A stretch of 64,000 nucleotides of DNA, taken from Embiotoca jacksoni (lineage: Eukaryota > Chordata > Actinopteri > Embiotocidae). The stretch spans positions 20,100,531 to 20,164,530 of the forward strand of contig JAKOON010000011.1 in the NCBI GenBank assembly GCA_022577435.1, in the 5' to 3' direction. Each line of letters opens with the position of its first letter. Within the stretch, counting starts at the first letter, position 1. A program made the position numbers and the translations under genes. The notes under the pieces are model-generated. The model was not told the origin of the DNA, searched no databases, and worked only from the letters and a program-made list of their open reading frames with translations. Shown here piece by piece: positions 13,001 through 27,488 of the stretch.

Positions 13001-16000
13001 AGCAGACTATGAACCGGAGGGTTTGAAGATGATCAATTATCTTGTAATTATCTTGTCCTGTGATGTTGCTGAAGCTCATAAATCTGAGCCAGAAGATCAG
13101 ATATTCCAGGCTGCTCTCTAAGGTTTGTAGGAAAATAACAGCGTGTGTGACGTGTTGATTTTATGCCACCAAACATGTAAATATTACACAATAAATACAC
13201 TGGAGGGAGAAAGTGACCACATTTGCCATAACACCAAGAAAACTGCCCAGATGTGGGTTTTTTTTTCTCCATCAGTCTGTTCCACGACCTCAAAACGCAT
13301 GTTTTTCCACTGCGGCCACACGTTTTCGTCACATCCACTAATAAGGAAAGTTACGAGCTCTCGTTCGACCGGTGATTAATCACTTTACAAAAAGTAGTTT
13401 TTTTCCTTTTTTTTTTTTTTTTATCTGACGTCTTTCTTTCCAAGATTAACACCATCTGCTTCTCGCACATGCTGTGTTTTTGACCCCCTTCATGTTGTTT
13501 TGTTATGTTATACTGTCTTCTGTGTCTGTTTTCTATGAACTGAAAATCATTTTCAGCATGTCCTTTTGTTTATTCAAAAAATATTGTCTCATCCTAACAG
13601 ACAAATTACTGGAATGAGGAAAGAACTAACCTTGTCTGACTGTGGAGCAGATAGCGAAGATAAAAACAGAGAAAAAGAAACATAATGTAAATTCAAGGCA
13701 GAAAATAAGAAATATTTAATAGCACCTTTAATACGGAGCTTTTTCAGACGCACTGCAGCTATTTCTAGATCATATACTGCTGTTGTGAAAGCTCGAGTGT
13801 TTATGTTCTATCCTGATGTTGGCTGGCGTTGGAAGATGCCATGGTGTTTGCTTCCTGTGGTAATCTACACAGCCGGCTTGTGAAACCGGATTCTCCTACG
13901 CTGTTTGACGCCTGGTGACATCCTCTGAGCTGCCGTCTTCTCTCCGGCTAACAGACACCTAACTAAATTCTCAAGATTTTATTCAGGCTAATGTGAGTAT
14001 TTTTTAAACCGTGTATAAGGCTTGTTAGCAACGTAAGATTTCAGACATGCATGCATAAATGCACACACACAGTCATGAACCACATTTACACAAAGTCAGC
14101 AGCAGGAGTTGATAAGGAGTTGAAGGAACACAGCACTGGGTTTTATTGTCAGCAGCCTCTGATAACAATCCACCACCGCGCCAACTGCTCCAAATCACGC
14201 TATCCGAGTAGGATTATATAAAAACTGCAAGAATCTACATCTCGGCTTCTTCCGCACTTTTTAGAAGCTGCACACCTAAAGGACTTAGCGATGCCCAGTG
14301 AGCAGCCGGTTTAACATCTCACTCTGACCTCTGTAGCCGTCTGCAGATCGAGTGGCCAAACCACAGTCGTGAACAGCTGCTCTGATCTTTCATGGAAATC
14401 AACAAGTGGTAATGGTGAGGCGGTGTGTGTTAGAGAATCACACCGCAGTGAGCGTCCACATAATCCAAAAGTGAGCTATATTACAGTAACTGTATTCCTC
14501 TATGTCTCCGTTAGAGTCCGTACACGGCAGGACTGTTTGGTCAAACATGTCGTTTCCAAGTCCTGTTAAAGGTTAAAACGTGGGAACAGCAGGGAAAGCA
14601 GCTCAAAAACACCTCTTCAAAGGGACTTCGTGACCCCAGCATGCAGGTAGGGTTGAAGGGAGGGATAATCAGACTGTGTGGCAACGACAGAAACAATGGA
14701 CCGGTCACAATGGAGGGACTGAGATACGGTGTGAATGTTTACGGACAGGCTGAGTCTGGATAGCTGGTGGACTCTTTGGATTGTTTTTCAGATGCTTACA
14801 GGAGGACAGCTTCATGACGAGGATCCCACACGTTTCAATCTGCAGAAAGATCTTTCTTCCTCCTTGTACTGCATGAGAACTGTGACTCGCTTAATAATGT
14901 AGAACACTTTAAGAAGGTTTTCTTCCCATTAAAATCTAATTTTAAAATCACCTGGCAGAGAAATTATCAAACGTGTCTGAAACTGATGACAGCTATCTAA
15001 AAAGATATGAAAAAACAAGAGAAAAACCCTTTCAATGAGGAACTAAGCCGAAATGTTTACTTTACTGAAGTCTACTGTACGTCACGTGTGACTAGAATAA
15101 AGCAGAGTTTGGTATCAGGAACAAGATGTGATGAAAACAAGAATCAGAACAGACCCAAAGTAAAGAAAGGACTTTCTGGCTCTGAATCCTCGTAACACTG
15201 CTCGATCGTTGTTGTTCCACAGCTAAAGTTTAAAGTGTGGCAGGTCATTTCTTGCACGGCCGGCATTTGAGCAGTTTTTGATTGCCATGTGTGGGAAATA
15301 TCTGGGAGGCAACCCACCCGTCGGTTTGTGAACTGCTGCTCCGAAGACTCCAGTTCGGCATTTTGGTTGTCGCCATCTTGTTGTTTTGGAACCAGAAGTG
15401 ACCATATTTGGACGAGTTGGGGTGGATCGGACCGAGAACACAAGGACACTACATCCACCCTCCTGTACTAGAAACCTGACTGCGCCCCAGGCCTGTCAAT
15501 CAAACCAGGCATGCTCCCAAACATACCCTTCTTTGAGGCCTAATATCTAATCAATTAAGTCATTATTTTCAGACGGAGCACCAGAACACTGATCAGAGTG
15601 GGTTTAGTTCACGGCATCAGAACGACTTTGCACGAGAGGAGTTGACGTGTTTTGAATGGGAGTCTATTGGAACTACAGGTTTTTAGGAGCCGCCTTAGTG
15701 GCCCACAATGGTACTGCACTTTAGGGCACTTCTGCACAGGCTCCACTTTTCAGACCCGGAGAAAACAGCAATTTTTAGATACAGTCTATAGAAATATCAG
15801 ACTTTTCTTTTGATTGAGGTTTGATGGCTGTGATCAAGCCATTACACAGAAAACAAGAGAAAGTTTGCCATGTCATGTGATGATAACACTGCACTGTAGT
15901 TTATCAAAACCACCTCCTCTGAAGTCTGGAAACATGTAAGTTCACCAATGACATCATGGCATTCCTCGGGTCTCTGGGGTAATGCTTTGGAACAAAGACC

Positions 16001-18167
16001 TGCACCCTGAATGCACCAAGTATCAGAGCGCACATTACCTGGCAACCATTTAAATGCAGTCTTGTCATTCTGGCACCGATCGCTCTGGTCAGAGAATGAA
16101 CATGCAATCACTCTCTGCGGCAGTCCACTAAAAGAGACCTACTTGACTCCCATCATGGGATCAATCAACTCAAGTCAGGGTTCAGGAACACGATGTGTCA
16201 TCCTCAATAGCTCCTCTTCAGCCTGAGCGATAGATCAAGGTCATGTACATGATTGATCATGATGGAATCTGCCTGCATATTCTGGCCATGAGTAATAATA
16301 CAACAGGAGATAGGCCTCATTTGGGAGGAGGAGGGAGCAGCAACATAAGCATCAGGAGGTCAGCTCCTTTTTTAGGCTTGTGGCTGAATCGGAGTCAGCA
16401 GCACAGGTCGCTGCTGAGGGCAGAGGCCACCGGCTGAATTCTTGAGCCATTCAGACAGGACAGGCTCCAGTGGTCAGGAAACAGACAGGACTATTGTAAG
16501 CTGCTACGGGACGCAGGGTAAATATTTAGCTTGGACAAGGAGGGGTAATAAATGTTGAGTGCTTTAACCCAATCGCGAGAAGCATGCCGCTATGAGCGGC
16601 CCAGCGGCGGGATGATGGGCGACTGGAGAGGAGGTGGGAGTCTACACCACATTCATGGAGACACTTACAACAGCAAAGCATTCACAGGGAAACTGAATTG
16701 TTTTGAGCCCTTTGGTTATGAAGTTGGAGTAATTAGCATGTAGCCTATTTCCCATTTGACTAATCCGGATAAGCTCTTCTGTCCAATCAAGCTGTTCCAA
16801 CTCACTAACTACAGCTTCATTGTCACTATCTCTATTCTCAGATGAAATACCAGAAGCACTCAACCTCGTCCACATGTACAGGAGGGGTGGACAGAGGAAA
16901 GGATACGAAGCGGAACCAAACAAAGCAATCATAGTGGAAATGTGAAGAAAAATAACCTGCTATTGTCCAGTTAACTAATGAAAACAGTCTCATGATTGTT
17001 CCAACTGTTCCAAACAAATTGTCCTGAAACTGGGCGTCCTGGATAGAAACGTGTGTCCATCAATGTTATGTTGCATCTCTTATAGCGCTTTAGGTTTATA
17101 GTGCTGCAGGACTCTCAGGTGAGCGAGTATTTCTCACACTGGTGGAAAAGCAACTTGTGAAACCGTGTTTGCAAAAGAGCGAGTTGGAAATGTAACACGA
17201 GGCCAAACTGGACTGAGACCTCCGATACGTCATCGTTACACTGAACCCCGGAGCGGTAGACGTACAAGTCGTCTTTGTGCCTGATGGACAGGAAGCTAAC
17301 AGAGTAACTATCAGAGGAAAGAACACGAGTGGAGCAGAAGATCTCCTCGATGGAGGATGGAGGAGGCGCTTTCTTCAGCCCTGAATGGAAGTCATTTCAT
17401 CAACAGTGATTATTTATCAAATTACTCCAGTGAAAACAGGCATCTCAGTGAGTTCAGTGCTTCCCGGGAGCCAAAATCAACTATTACATCAACAATGTGA
17501 AGCTTGATGAGAGGAATGTACACTTTGATCACTTAATTGTCTAATTAACTAATAGTGGAAAATGAAGGAAATTGTGATTGGGCCTCCCAGCAGCTTCCAC
17601 GTAACTCAACTCAATCATCACACGTCAGTTCATTCGCTTACATAACCAGCTATTTTGAGCCATGCTAGCAACGTGGCCGTAGCGATGGCAACCATCGTGG
17701 TCCAGAAGGAAGCATCTCAAGGATTATGGGATGGATGTCTCCTAATGGCTTTGTTTGTTTGTCTCTAACCAGGATCAATTGTAATCACCTAGTTGTTTCC
17801 TTATCTTACAGTCTTCTGCCCCTCAATAAGAGGAAGAACTTAGATTATAACTAAACACCTAAAAAAACTCTCGTCAGCTGCAATCGAGATATTTAATAAA
17901 TCCTGGTGAACTAAAACACCAGCGGGGGGCATTCAGCTGGTTGCAGTCTGCAGCCTGAACACTAGATGTCACTAAATCCTTCACACTTCTCCTTTAATAA
18001 TATTCCCAGATATTCCGAGGTTTGAACAAGCATTTGGAATTCTTCAGTGTTAGCGAGTTGCCGACCTCTGACCTCTCTGGCCTGTGACCGGGTGACCCTG
18101 ATCATGAGTCTCACGGCTCGGCCATAACGAAGCAGACGTCCTATGTTTACAACGCACTGCACATCGT

Positions 18168-18233
<66 letters not shown>

Positions 18234-21200
18234 ACTCACGCTGAGGTTTCTGTCCCAGATTTGAATGGTACCATCTTGGCAGCCTGCTGCAATGAGCTTT
18301 CCATCGCGGCTGTAGGTGCAGCATGTGGGCGTGACCTTCTTCCCCTGGAGGGAACGAGGTTTGAACACAGACTTGTGCTTCTTCTCCGACTTCAGGTCCC
18401 ATGTTCGCACAGTGCTGCAGACAGACAAGAGAACTTCATTTATCCTCACCCAACTGTCAATCATTAAATATCTGTACCTCAAAACATATTTGATCATTAA
18501 CAGCAACGACTGCTATTATAAATCAGAATGCTAGAGACACAATGAGCCCTGGTGAATCTCATGGAGGTGAGGTGAGGCAGCTCAGGGTGAAACAGCAGAA
18601 CAGTAGATCAGTCTGACAGGTCCGTCTGAAGCTTCCATGAAATCCTGATTCTCTTTCCTCCATCTGTTGAACACATTACACAACCTGGAGCCCTGAGGAG
18701 GCGGGGTCTAAATGCATACCTTTCATAATGTACTAATGACAGATTTTATTCCCAAACGTCATAAAAAGTAAGTTCAACAAGAACCTTCCTCATGGTTGCA
18801 GGTTTATATGTCAAATATTGAACACATTAAACTGAATTTACACTTAAACTACGCAAAACTTAGTATATCCAAGTCTTCGTTCATTCATAGAATAAAACAA
18901 CAACAAAACCAACATGTATAAATCTTAATTTGTGTTTCTGTTATTTGACTCAATTATCTGTTAAAATTGGGGGTTGATAATTATGTTATTCTGCCTCTTA
19001 GGGCTTAAAAGTCCAAAGAGCAAGCATGCTTCCTCCGAATCAGATTAAAACAAGGTGGAACATTTCACCCTTGACCCTGTTGCCATGACAACTTCTTCCG
19101 TCCTAACCAGAATTTAAACCTAGTTTACATTTGTAGATACAGCTCATAGTTTTAAGTCAACTAGCTCAGCATCGTTTCCTGCGTCTGGGTATCTTTCAAA
19201 TATTTTTCAAAGTCAATTGTCTTTTTAAAACCAATTTCATGAAATCCATTTTAACAACAATAAAAGTACATTACACATTATGTTATACATCTTTAGTTTA
19301 GAGGGGGAGAGTGTAACCCAGGTATTTCTGTGTCTCTTGCTCGGTGCTAGCTGGGCACACAGCAAAGCCTCTGCAGCCAAGTTTGAACAGAGTGAAATAA
19401 AGCGCTCTAATGTGAGATTTACCTGAGCTGAGTTTATCCAGCTAAGAGTGCTGCCAAGAGTCTGCGTGCTAAAAGCTACATCGGCGAAAGGACACTGATG
19501 ACATTTCCTCATGAAGGCAGCGAAACTTGTGCATTTGAAAACAAAAACGTATTCGTGTGTATTTAGCCTGGATATGTTTATGAACTGAAAAAGACTCACG
19601 CACTGACACCAACACTCATGTCAGACAGAGTACATCCAAATGTGTCTGTGACCTCCTGCTTGCTTTAGTGGGGTCGTGACCTTTGGGTCAGGGGGTCAGC
19701 TGAGGAGTATAAACACACAGGCAGCGCTGCTACTAACAGCCAGGCAAGGATTCCTCCACAGATACACACTCAGCAGTGTTTGGATAAGTCTAACAATGTG
19801 ATACAAATGCCAGCTGAAGACATATGGTTTGAGTAAAGACTGGCGAGGGTCAAATAAAACTCTGTTTGATGCATAGTTGTGTTTAAACCTACATAACACA
19901 AAGCTGGTCATAAATTAAAAACTTCTCCTGCTAGGAAATAAGTGCAAAAGCCACGTATATAAAAGAAAAGTGCAATTTGAAGGCTTCTGCATTATACAGT
20001 AAGTGTTTAGACGAGCAGGTATACATGCGAGAGTGAAGGAGGAGTGAACGCCGTGGACTCGATGAGGAATCGGTCCACCTGCTGCCTCATACAGCCTCTA
20101 TTTTATTTACAGAGGACTGCAGGCGTCTGTCAGGCCAATAAAGACAACATAACCTTTAACGTAGCACACAAAACATGGAATGCTATTTATCGAAAGGTCT
20201 CTTTGTTGTGTTTCTCAAAACACGGTTTTCCCTTCAATCAGCAGCCTCCTGTTCCTGAACCGACGCTCCAGAGACAGAAAGGTGAATGTGATAAAACGAG
20301 AACTATACAACCTCAGTCATGCATGAGCACTTCATGAGGCAGCGCAGTCGTTCACACATCAACTGAGGGGTGACAACTCGCCCGGCCCAGATTGTATCTG
20401 TCTGTCAGGTTATAGTGGGGGTGATGCTCGCTGGGATCGCCTTCTCAGATGACGAGATAAGGACGAGAGACGGAAAAGAAAGGCGTGCGTCTCGTATAGA
20501 GTTGTTTACTGGTCGAATTCCAGCGATAGCTGTGCTGCCTGATGGCCGGTTGACTGACTAACTGGGGCTCTGTTATGAGAAAGGAGGATTAGGAGGGAAG
20601 ACCCTCCATCTTCCATCACAGCTGAAGAAGATAAAGTGGGGAAATAACAGAGGGATTTGGGAGGCAGCGCACACAACTGCACTCAAGCAAGTAAGCCAAA
20701 GGAGAAACACTGTCGGAAGTACACAAGTGAGAAGCTGACTCACAGTTTTACATTATTACAGAAGCTACAAGCAAGAAATCCAACCAGAAATGGCCTGTAG
20801 GAGAGCAGGTAGGACACCACACGGACAAAATGAAAAAAATCTGTCCTGAATTCTTTGAGTTAGACTCAAAAAAGCTTTTCAGATTTAATCAAGCAATCGT
20901 GTGATAAGATGCTTTCCAGCCATAAAGATGTGCAGTTCAATAAGAAAGGAAACCAACTCTGCATTCACATTCACAAAAGAACTAGAGGTTACTGTCAGTC
21001 ACAAACTCAGCCATGACTGTAAATTGAACAAGAAGGATAAATGCACTGCTTTAAGTTAAGGTATGTGCATTCTTGGGCAGGATATGGAACACTTGCAGTG
21101 TAAAGATGGGAAACAGTCGGAGACGCGCTGGACTGTGGATGAACCTGATGCGTCTGACCGTGTGAAGCGCCCCAACATGCTCACACACCTCGTGGTGTCT

Positions 21201-24200
21201 GTCGTCGCTCGTCATCCCTCCTTCGTCACGCAGATCTCACTTAATAACATAAATGCTCGTTTTCATCAAGAATCCAAAGTAAGCTATCGCCAAGCATTTG
21301 GCTGATAACACTGAAAAACAGATCTCCAAGATCAGCGTGCTACAAATGATTACGAGGGGTGGAACAAATATGATGTCATCGCTTGATTCACCCACAATCG
21401 TTGGCTGTTTTTCATGAGGTGGATGAGTATCAATAAACTATGATTAGGTTTAAACTACTATCGTGGCTTATAATGAATAGAAATATATAGTTATTTTGTT
21501 AATTGCAATTATTTCTGTGACAATTTATAATCAACTCTAAATGTCACGATCGTGGCCGCCGTATTAATTTCATCGGTTTAGACACAAAACAAATCAGAAA
21601 TCTGCTTTTGTGTGACTTCATATTTGTGGACGCTCTCCAAAGATAATTCTTCAAAATGACGCATATCAAATCATGCGTTTGGTTTGCGCACATGATCCAG
21701 ACAAACTGTTTGTTCCTCAGCAGTAAGAGGACGTGCCATGTTGTCCGCTGGGTCTCCAGGTCCAGCTGCAGCCCTGCAGCAGGCCAGCACGAAGGGAATC
21801 CCTGGCATTTCAACCTCCTGGAAAACATTCCTCAGATTGTGTGTATGTGTGTGCACACATGCTCGAGTGTGCCTCAACACTCCACAGAAGTAACATGTGG
21901 GCCCAATTAGAAAGTCGCCGTTTGTCCTATCATCTGCTCCGCTGGCTGAAATTTCAGTCGCACAAAAGCACATAATATGAATTTCTGATGGTTCTCCGGG
22001 GCACGATAAAACCAAGAAGCAGCTATATCTCGTCCTTACAGACAATCTTTTCACAGTCTTATGGTCTCAGTACTTGAAGTAGAATGGCTTGTTAACTTTT
22101 AACCAAAATTATTGGAGGTTTTTGAGCCACTTTTGGTTTCCGGTTTTGTTCATTAAAAAAAGCTGCAGCGCTGAAATCACACCGCTGACAAAAAGTCCCG
22201 TCCATATTTTTAGTTTACTTCAAGTTGAGTCCTGCCAAAGAAATCCTTCCACCGGGAGCAGAACCAGCGCACACTGCCTTCACTTTCTGGGAAATAAATC
22301 TGTGGGTTTCAAACAGGTGTTCAGTCTTTCAGCAAAGACTTAGTTAGACTTAGTTTAAGTGGCTCAATGCTTAATAGGCATTTGGCGCTCTTGGATCAAA
22401 CAGGAATATTGTTGGAAAACATTGTGCCATTTTACAATTGAAAACTCTCAAACAGAAGGAGAGAAAAATGTGAAATGTTGATAGATTCACAGCCATCTGA
22501 CCAGAAGTGCTTTTAATAACCGGCTGGAGTCGCACAGTTCTGCTGGAGCTCCATTCAGTCCTCAGTTTGCATGAACAATCACAACCACCCTGCTGCTGCA
22601 TTCTTACAATGGCTTCATCGGTGCTTCCCGCTCATCCACTTCCTCTCAAGGAAAAAAAAAGTCTGTGTTAATGAAATCATTGAAGGAGCCGGGAGGCAGC
22701 TCTCATGAATGAGATTCCACACAACTGCAGGGGATCTTTAATTAAGAAGCTGGGCGGTCCACTGATCATCCTTAATAAGCTATTCAAATAAACACAACAA
22801 AGGCTTTCTAACTAGGCAGGAAGACCTGGACAAGCCTAGATGTTGGTCTAGTGTTGAAGCAGACAGAGCCAGTAGGAAGACACCCACTGGTACCACAGGC
22901 CGACTGCTGGTCCATTCTCCAGACTACAGCCCGGCCTCTCGGCAGAATCTTCACTCATTCAAAGGATGGAGCAGCAAACATCACGAGGTGGAGGCAGAGA
23001 AAGGAGGAAACATCCTTTGATGGTCCGTCTATATCAACTGGAGCCTCAATAATCCACGTGGACTGAAAAGCCCGGCTGTCCATAAGGTTTCTGTGTTACA
23101 TCCGGACTCCCAAAGGTCCACCAGTGATGGTACAGCGGTGGCACAGTTCTGTTTCCCGCCTTCGTGGCAGCTGCAGAGAAATCTGCATTAATGCAGATAC
23201 GCTTTGTACAACAGACAGATTTCTGTTTTTCCCTCAAGTTCATGTATTAGTTATGAGAAAGAGAGACACTTTGGCATCCATTGACAGAAAGATCCTGGAC
23301 ATGCTGTCTATGATGTCACAGCAGGATTTCACATTCGTTGGTATTTTAGCAATTACAAAAGCTAGATAATGTAAATGTGGTAAAAACAGGGAAAGTTCAC
23401 AGCTGTGGCGGGTCGACAGTCAATCAAGCAAACTCTCCCGAACACATACTGCATATCTTAGTTATAACGTCTACTGTAGAGCGAAGAGCAACTCATTGTA
23501 TTTAGACTGTTTATTGAGTCCGTCAGTGTGTTCAGAAACATTTCTGTCAGATTAATTTATTCAGTTAAATCAGAAATTCACTCAAACCTTGAGCATTTTT
23601 TTTTATATATATAAAAGTGTTTAAAAAATGCTTTAAGGATGGAAAGAAAACAATCATGTATATGTGCAAAAAAAAAATCTCAAAAGATGTAATTTTACAA
23701 AATGACTGACTTGACAAATGTTTTAAAACTGCCTGACAACAAGCAGTTGGCGCTGGAGGATCTGTTAAACTGTCCTCTGGTTTATATTGTGAACAAGATG
23801 GGAATTCTACTTGTAAGCAACTACAATTTGACACCTGTTTAAAGCTTCAGTTGCACCGTGTGCCCAGAAGCAATAAAAGGGACTTTTGGTTGAAGTGGCA
23901 GGTTTGAGGGTTTGGACATTAACTAACATGATGAAGTAAAAGTGCAATATGGTCAATTTAACAAGGGTTAAATGGACAACCTCTTCCACCTGTGAATCAG
24001 TGAGGCTGCCTCTCTTTCCACCTCGGTGACCCAGGTTGCGGTGCTGACCCGGTTCTGCTGCTGTGAACCTTCCTCCCATGCAGCTGCTCTCCACTGAATG
24101 GCTCCCTGTGCGCTGCTCTCCTGTGTGCTGGCTCGGGGCAACACCCAGTGCTAACGTGCCAGGGGAGGATTTCCAGAGCCTCAATAAGAGCTAAATAAAC

Positions 24201-27200
24201 CAACCTCCACATCTGGGAGAGCAGTAACACTGGTAAACACTGGGCCGAGGCCTGCCCACAAAGCCAGGCCCTTGTTTCCACTTAATGATGATAGCTCTGG
24301 GTTTCTGCACTGCTGCCTGTCACACTCACTTAGACTCATCACTGTGGTGCAGCTCAATCACACGCGCTCACTCACGAATATCCCTGCACACTTTACACAG
24401 GGCAGAAAGTTACAGCTTCCGCAGCCAGACACGTCTTGTGCTGTTTTTAAGGAGGCAGCAGCCTACTAAACCTCCGCTGTCTGAAACAAAGATTACAAAT
24501 AAGTGCATGACATCTTATCCTCTCCTGCAGTTGAACGGGTCCAAAGCACTGCACACAAATGAAGGGCTGCATTTGGACAACATGCAGTATAGATGTGCCC
24601 TGTGTCCATGCACAGCTATGAGGTCAGGCTACTGTTTTCAGCAGCATAGTCTGGACTAGAGGACTCCCTGCTGGTGGCAAAGGAGATGAGAGCAAAGAAA
24701 AGTGTTCAATGACAGCACTGCCTCAGACATGTACGGCTGTAAGGAGGGCGCTGACTGTTGGAGAAGTAATCACAATATTACATTAATAAGAGGTGGGTCT
24801 GTACATGTTATTGTTAAATATGCAACGCCTGAAAAAAACTTGCTTTGATGACAAATGTTTTGATTGATGTCACTGTCATTTACACAGTTTGCATTCGGCC
24901 AGCGTGGGAATGTCTCACCAGATAGATGTAAAAACTCTGTATGCTGTCAAACACAAAGATTCATCTGGTGGTCGGAGGCTCTTTAAACTTTAACTTTAAA
25001 GCTGGAACCAGCTGGCTCTGTTATGAAAATGAGACAGGACAAGGTAACTATTTCAGATAACTATTTAAAAGCACAGCTCACCCATCACATACTGTTCAGT
25101 TTGTTTATGGACTTTCTTCATGATTATTGTAGTTGATAACCCACAAAATGATACGTGTACAGCCTCATAACTTTTCCTCCACATGAAAGAATCTGCTACA
25201 CAATTATCGTTTAGGTTTATGAACCATATTGAAGCACAAAAAGACAGAGGAAGTGATAGCTTCTATTCACAGCTTCCAAAACTCATTCATAACTCACCCA
25301 TCGTTGGAGCAGGTCATGAACTCTTCTTTAATCTTGGGATGCCAGCAGCCGCAATTCAGCATAGCTGTGTGGCCCTGAAAACAACGCCAACAGAAAATGA
25401 ACCAACACTTGTGAGAAGCATTAAATACCTGCTGACCAGAGCTTCCAGTCACTTTAAGGTCCCCCACATGATCACCTTGTTAATATGGATCCAGTCTGCA
25501 ACATGGACATCCAGAGCTGACATCTGTCCTACAATTGATTTCAAACTCATTTGATATTTAATGACAATCTGTCAGCGTCATAGCAGAAAGAGCAGCTGGA
25601 AACTTAAGAAGAGTAAAAGTTGCCAGAAGGAACCAATGAAAGTAAATTCATACACGCAAATTTTGCAAAAATGCACAAAGACAGCTGCTGTTCTTCATTC
25701 TGTCTCACGCCACAAGATGCAAAAGCTCATTGGTTAATTAATTTAAGGGCGCCATTATATTTTTGTGATGGTGCATTTCAGAGCTGTGGTGAGTTGGATG
25801 GAAAATCTGAGGCCTTCATCCAGTTATTTGGCCTCATCTAAACGCACCGTATCGAGCTCTCTTTGGAGGAAAGGAACCCTAATTGGATCATATAGTACCA
25901 CTGACGTTTGGCCTTCCAACCGAGCCGGTGAACTCTGGCCGTGCAGCCGGCTGTGTCACAGCTTCAAACAGTGAGCTGCTAGCAGAGGAACTTTAAGCCA
26001 TTTCCTCTGCTGGAGGAGTTCTGTGGAGAATTACTGACAACAAATGACTTCAAAGCGGGACGGAGGCAGCGAGGCCCCCCCGACCGCCAGGTCACAGAGG
26101 AACATTGCAGCGTGCTGCAGGAAGGCTTCAGACATGACATACCGCTGTTTGACAGGACGCTGAGCAAAGCAGAGCTGTGCATGAGCACGAGTTGACCAAA
26201 TGACTTTGGTATGTGTGGATCAGGAAGAGGACCTGCCTGGTCACCGTCAAATACTGAGAACACACCGCTTTAATAATTCATTAAGTGGAGCTGACTTGCT
26301 GTTTTATGACTGAAAAGAATTACAAATTACTACGTTGTTAAATTTGATGGTGAAATCCACACAGACTATATGATGAGGTTAAAGAACTAATGGGCTGTGA
26401 AGGGCTTCCCAGCTCTGTGCAACAACATCACAATGAACAACCATCCGTCACAGGAGCTTCATAATTAGAGTGAAAGAGACGCTTATCTTCCTAAATCCGA
26501 TTCATCTTCCTCAACAGTTTAGGACAACAAATTGCCAACGACTGAAAGGAAACAGACCGATCTTCATAATGACAAACAGACAGGATCCACGATGAACTGG
26601 GGACCAGACGGTTTCTTATTATTGGAAATGCTTCTAGTTGAGGCTCCACAGGAATCTGCATTGGTAGCTTTAAGTTTGGATTAGCTTTAAGGATTAGTTG
26701 ATCAATGCTGAAAACTGGATCTGGGTGAGGAACTGTTTTGACTACCAAACTGCCAAATATTCTCTGCTTTCAGCTTCTCTGATCATCTTCTCTGTTTTTC
26801 TGTCTTTGAATTTGTAGAGTCAATCAGACAAAATGATTTTAGGACACTGGCATATTAAAATTTGTGTAGATTTGTCACTATTTTTCTCGATGTTATTGAC
26901 TGAACTATTATTTAAGATCCTGTCCGGGTTTGTTCAAAGACATATAGAAAGACTCTGCTATGAATTAATGTTGTATCTGATCTGATTTCTCTTAATATTT
27001 GAAGGACATCTATCTCCACGTCACTGAAACATTCAGAATCATCAAAATACAACTGTTGTTGTTTCAAACAGTTGACTGGACAGAAGATGTCTGCTGCATC
27101 ACTGGAAGGAAGAAACACCTGCTTCAAGTTTACACGTTACAACTGCATATGTTGCTGACTGGTTCCCAATTGGTTTTAAAAGTAATAATTGATGTAACAA

Positions 27201-27395
27201 ATGCTGTTTGCATGTAAAATATCTTTAATTACAATTTCAGATGACCTCAGAGAAACTTCCCACTTTGATCAGATGAATGATGAGAAAACATCATGCAGCA
27301 CATTGAAGGTCAAACATCCGAGAAAAGTGACAGCGACCCAAACACATATTTGAGTGGAGGCAGATTTAAAAAGAAAAACATCTACTGCATATGAG

Positions 27396-27488
<93 letters not shown>

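Larger units (their letters stand above)
10019..18239 (-). other. WDR70 intron 10
   Basis: 8.2 kb without exons. Contains a tRNA-like SINE remnant (10990-11165), a likely teleost interspersed repeat (about 15320-15790), a short fish-repeat fragment (17925-17995) and the splice-adjacent GT/CA tract (18169-18231). The interval 16640-16850 looks non-repetitive, with homeodomain-like TAATTAG cores, and could be a conserved element. Otherwise nothing recognised. Confidence 0.55.

Noticed and set aside
12676..13121. Plus-strand ORFs of 116 and 85 codons
   Set aside because: No recognisable motif, codon pattern or splice context; lies in a WDR70 intron.
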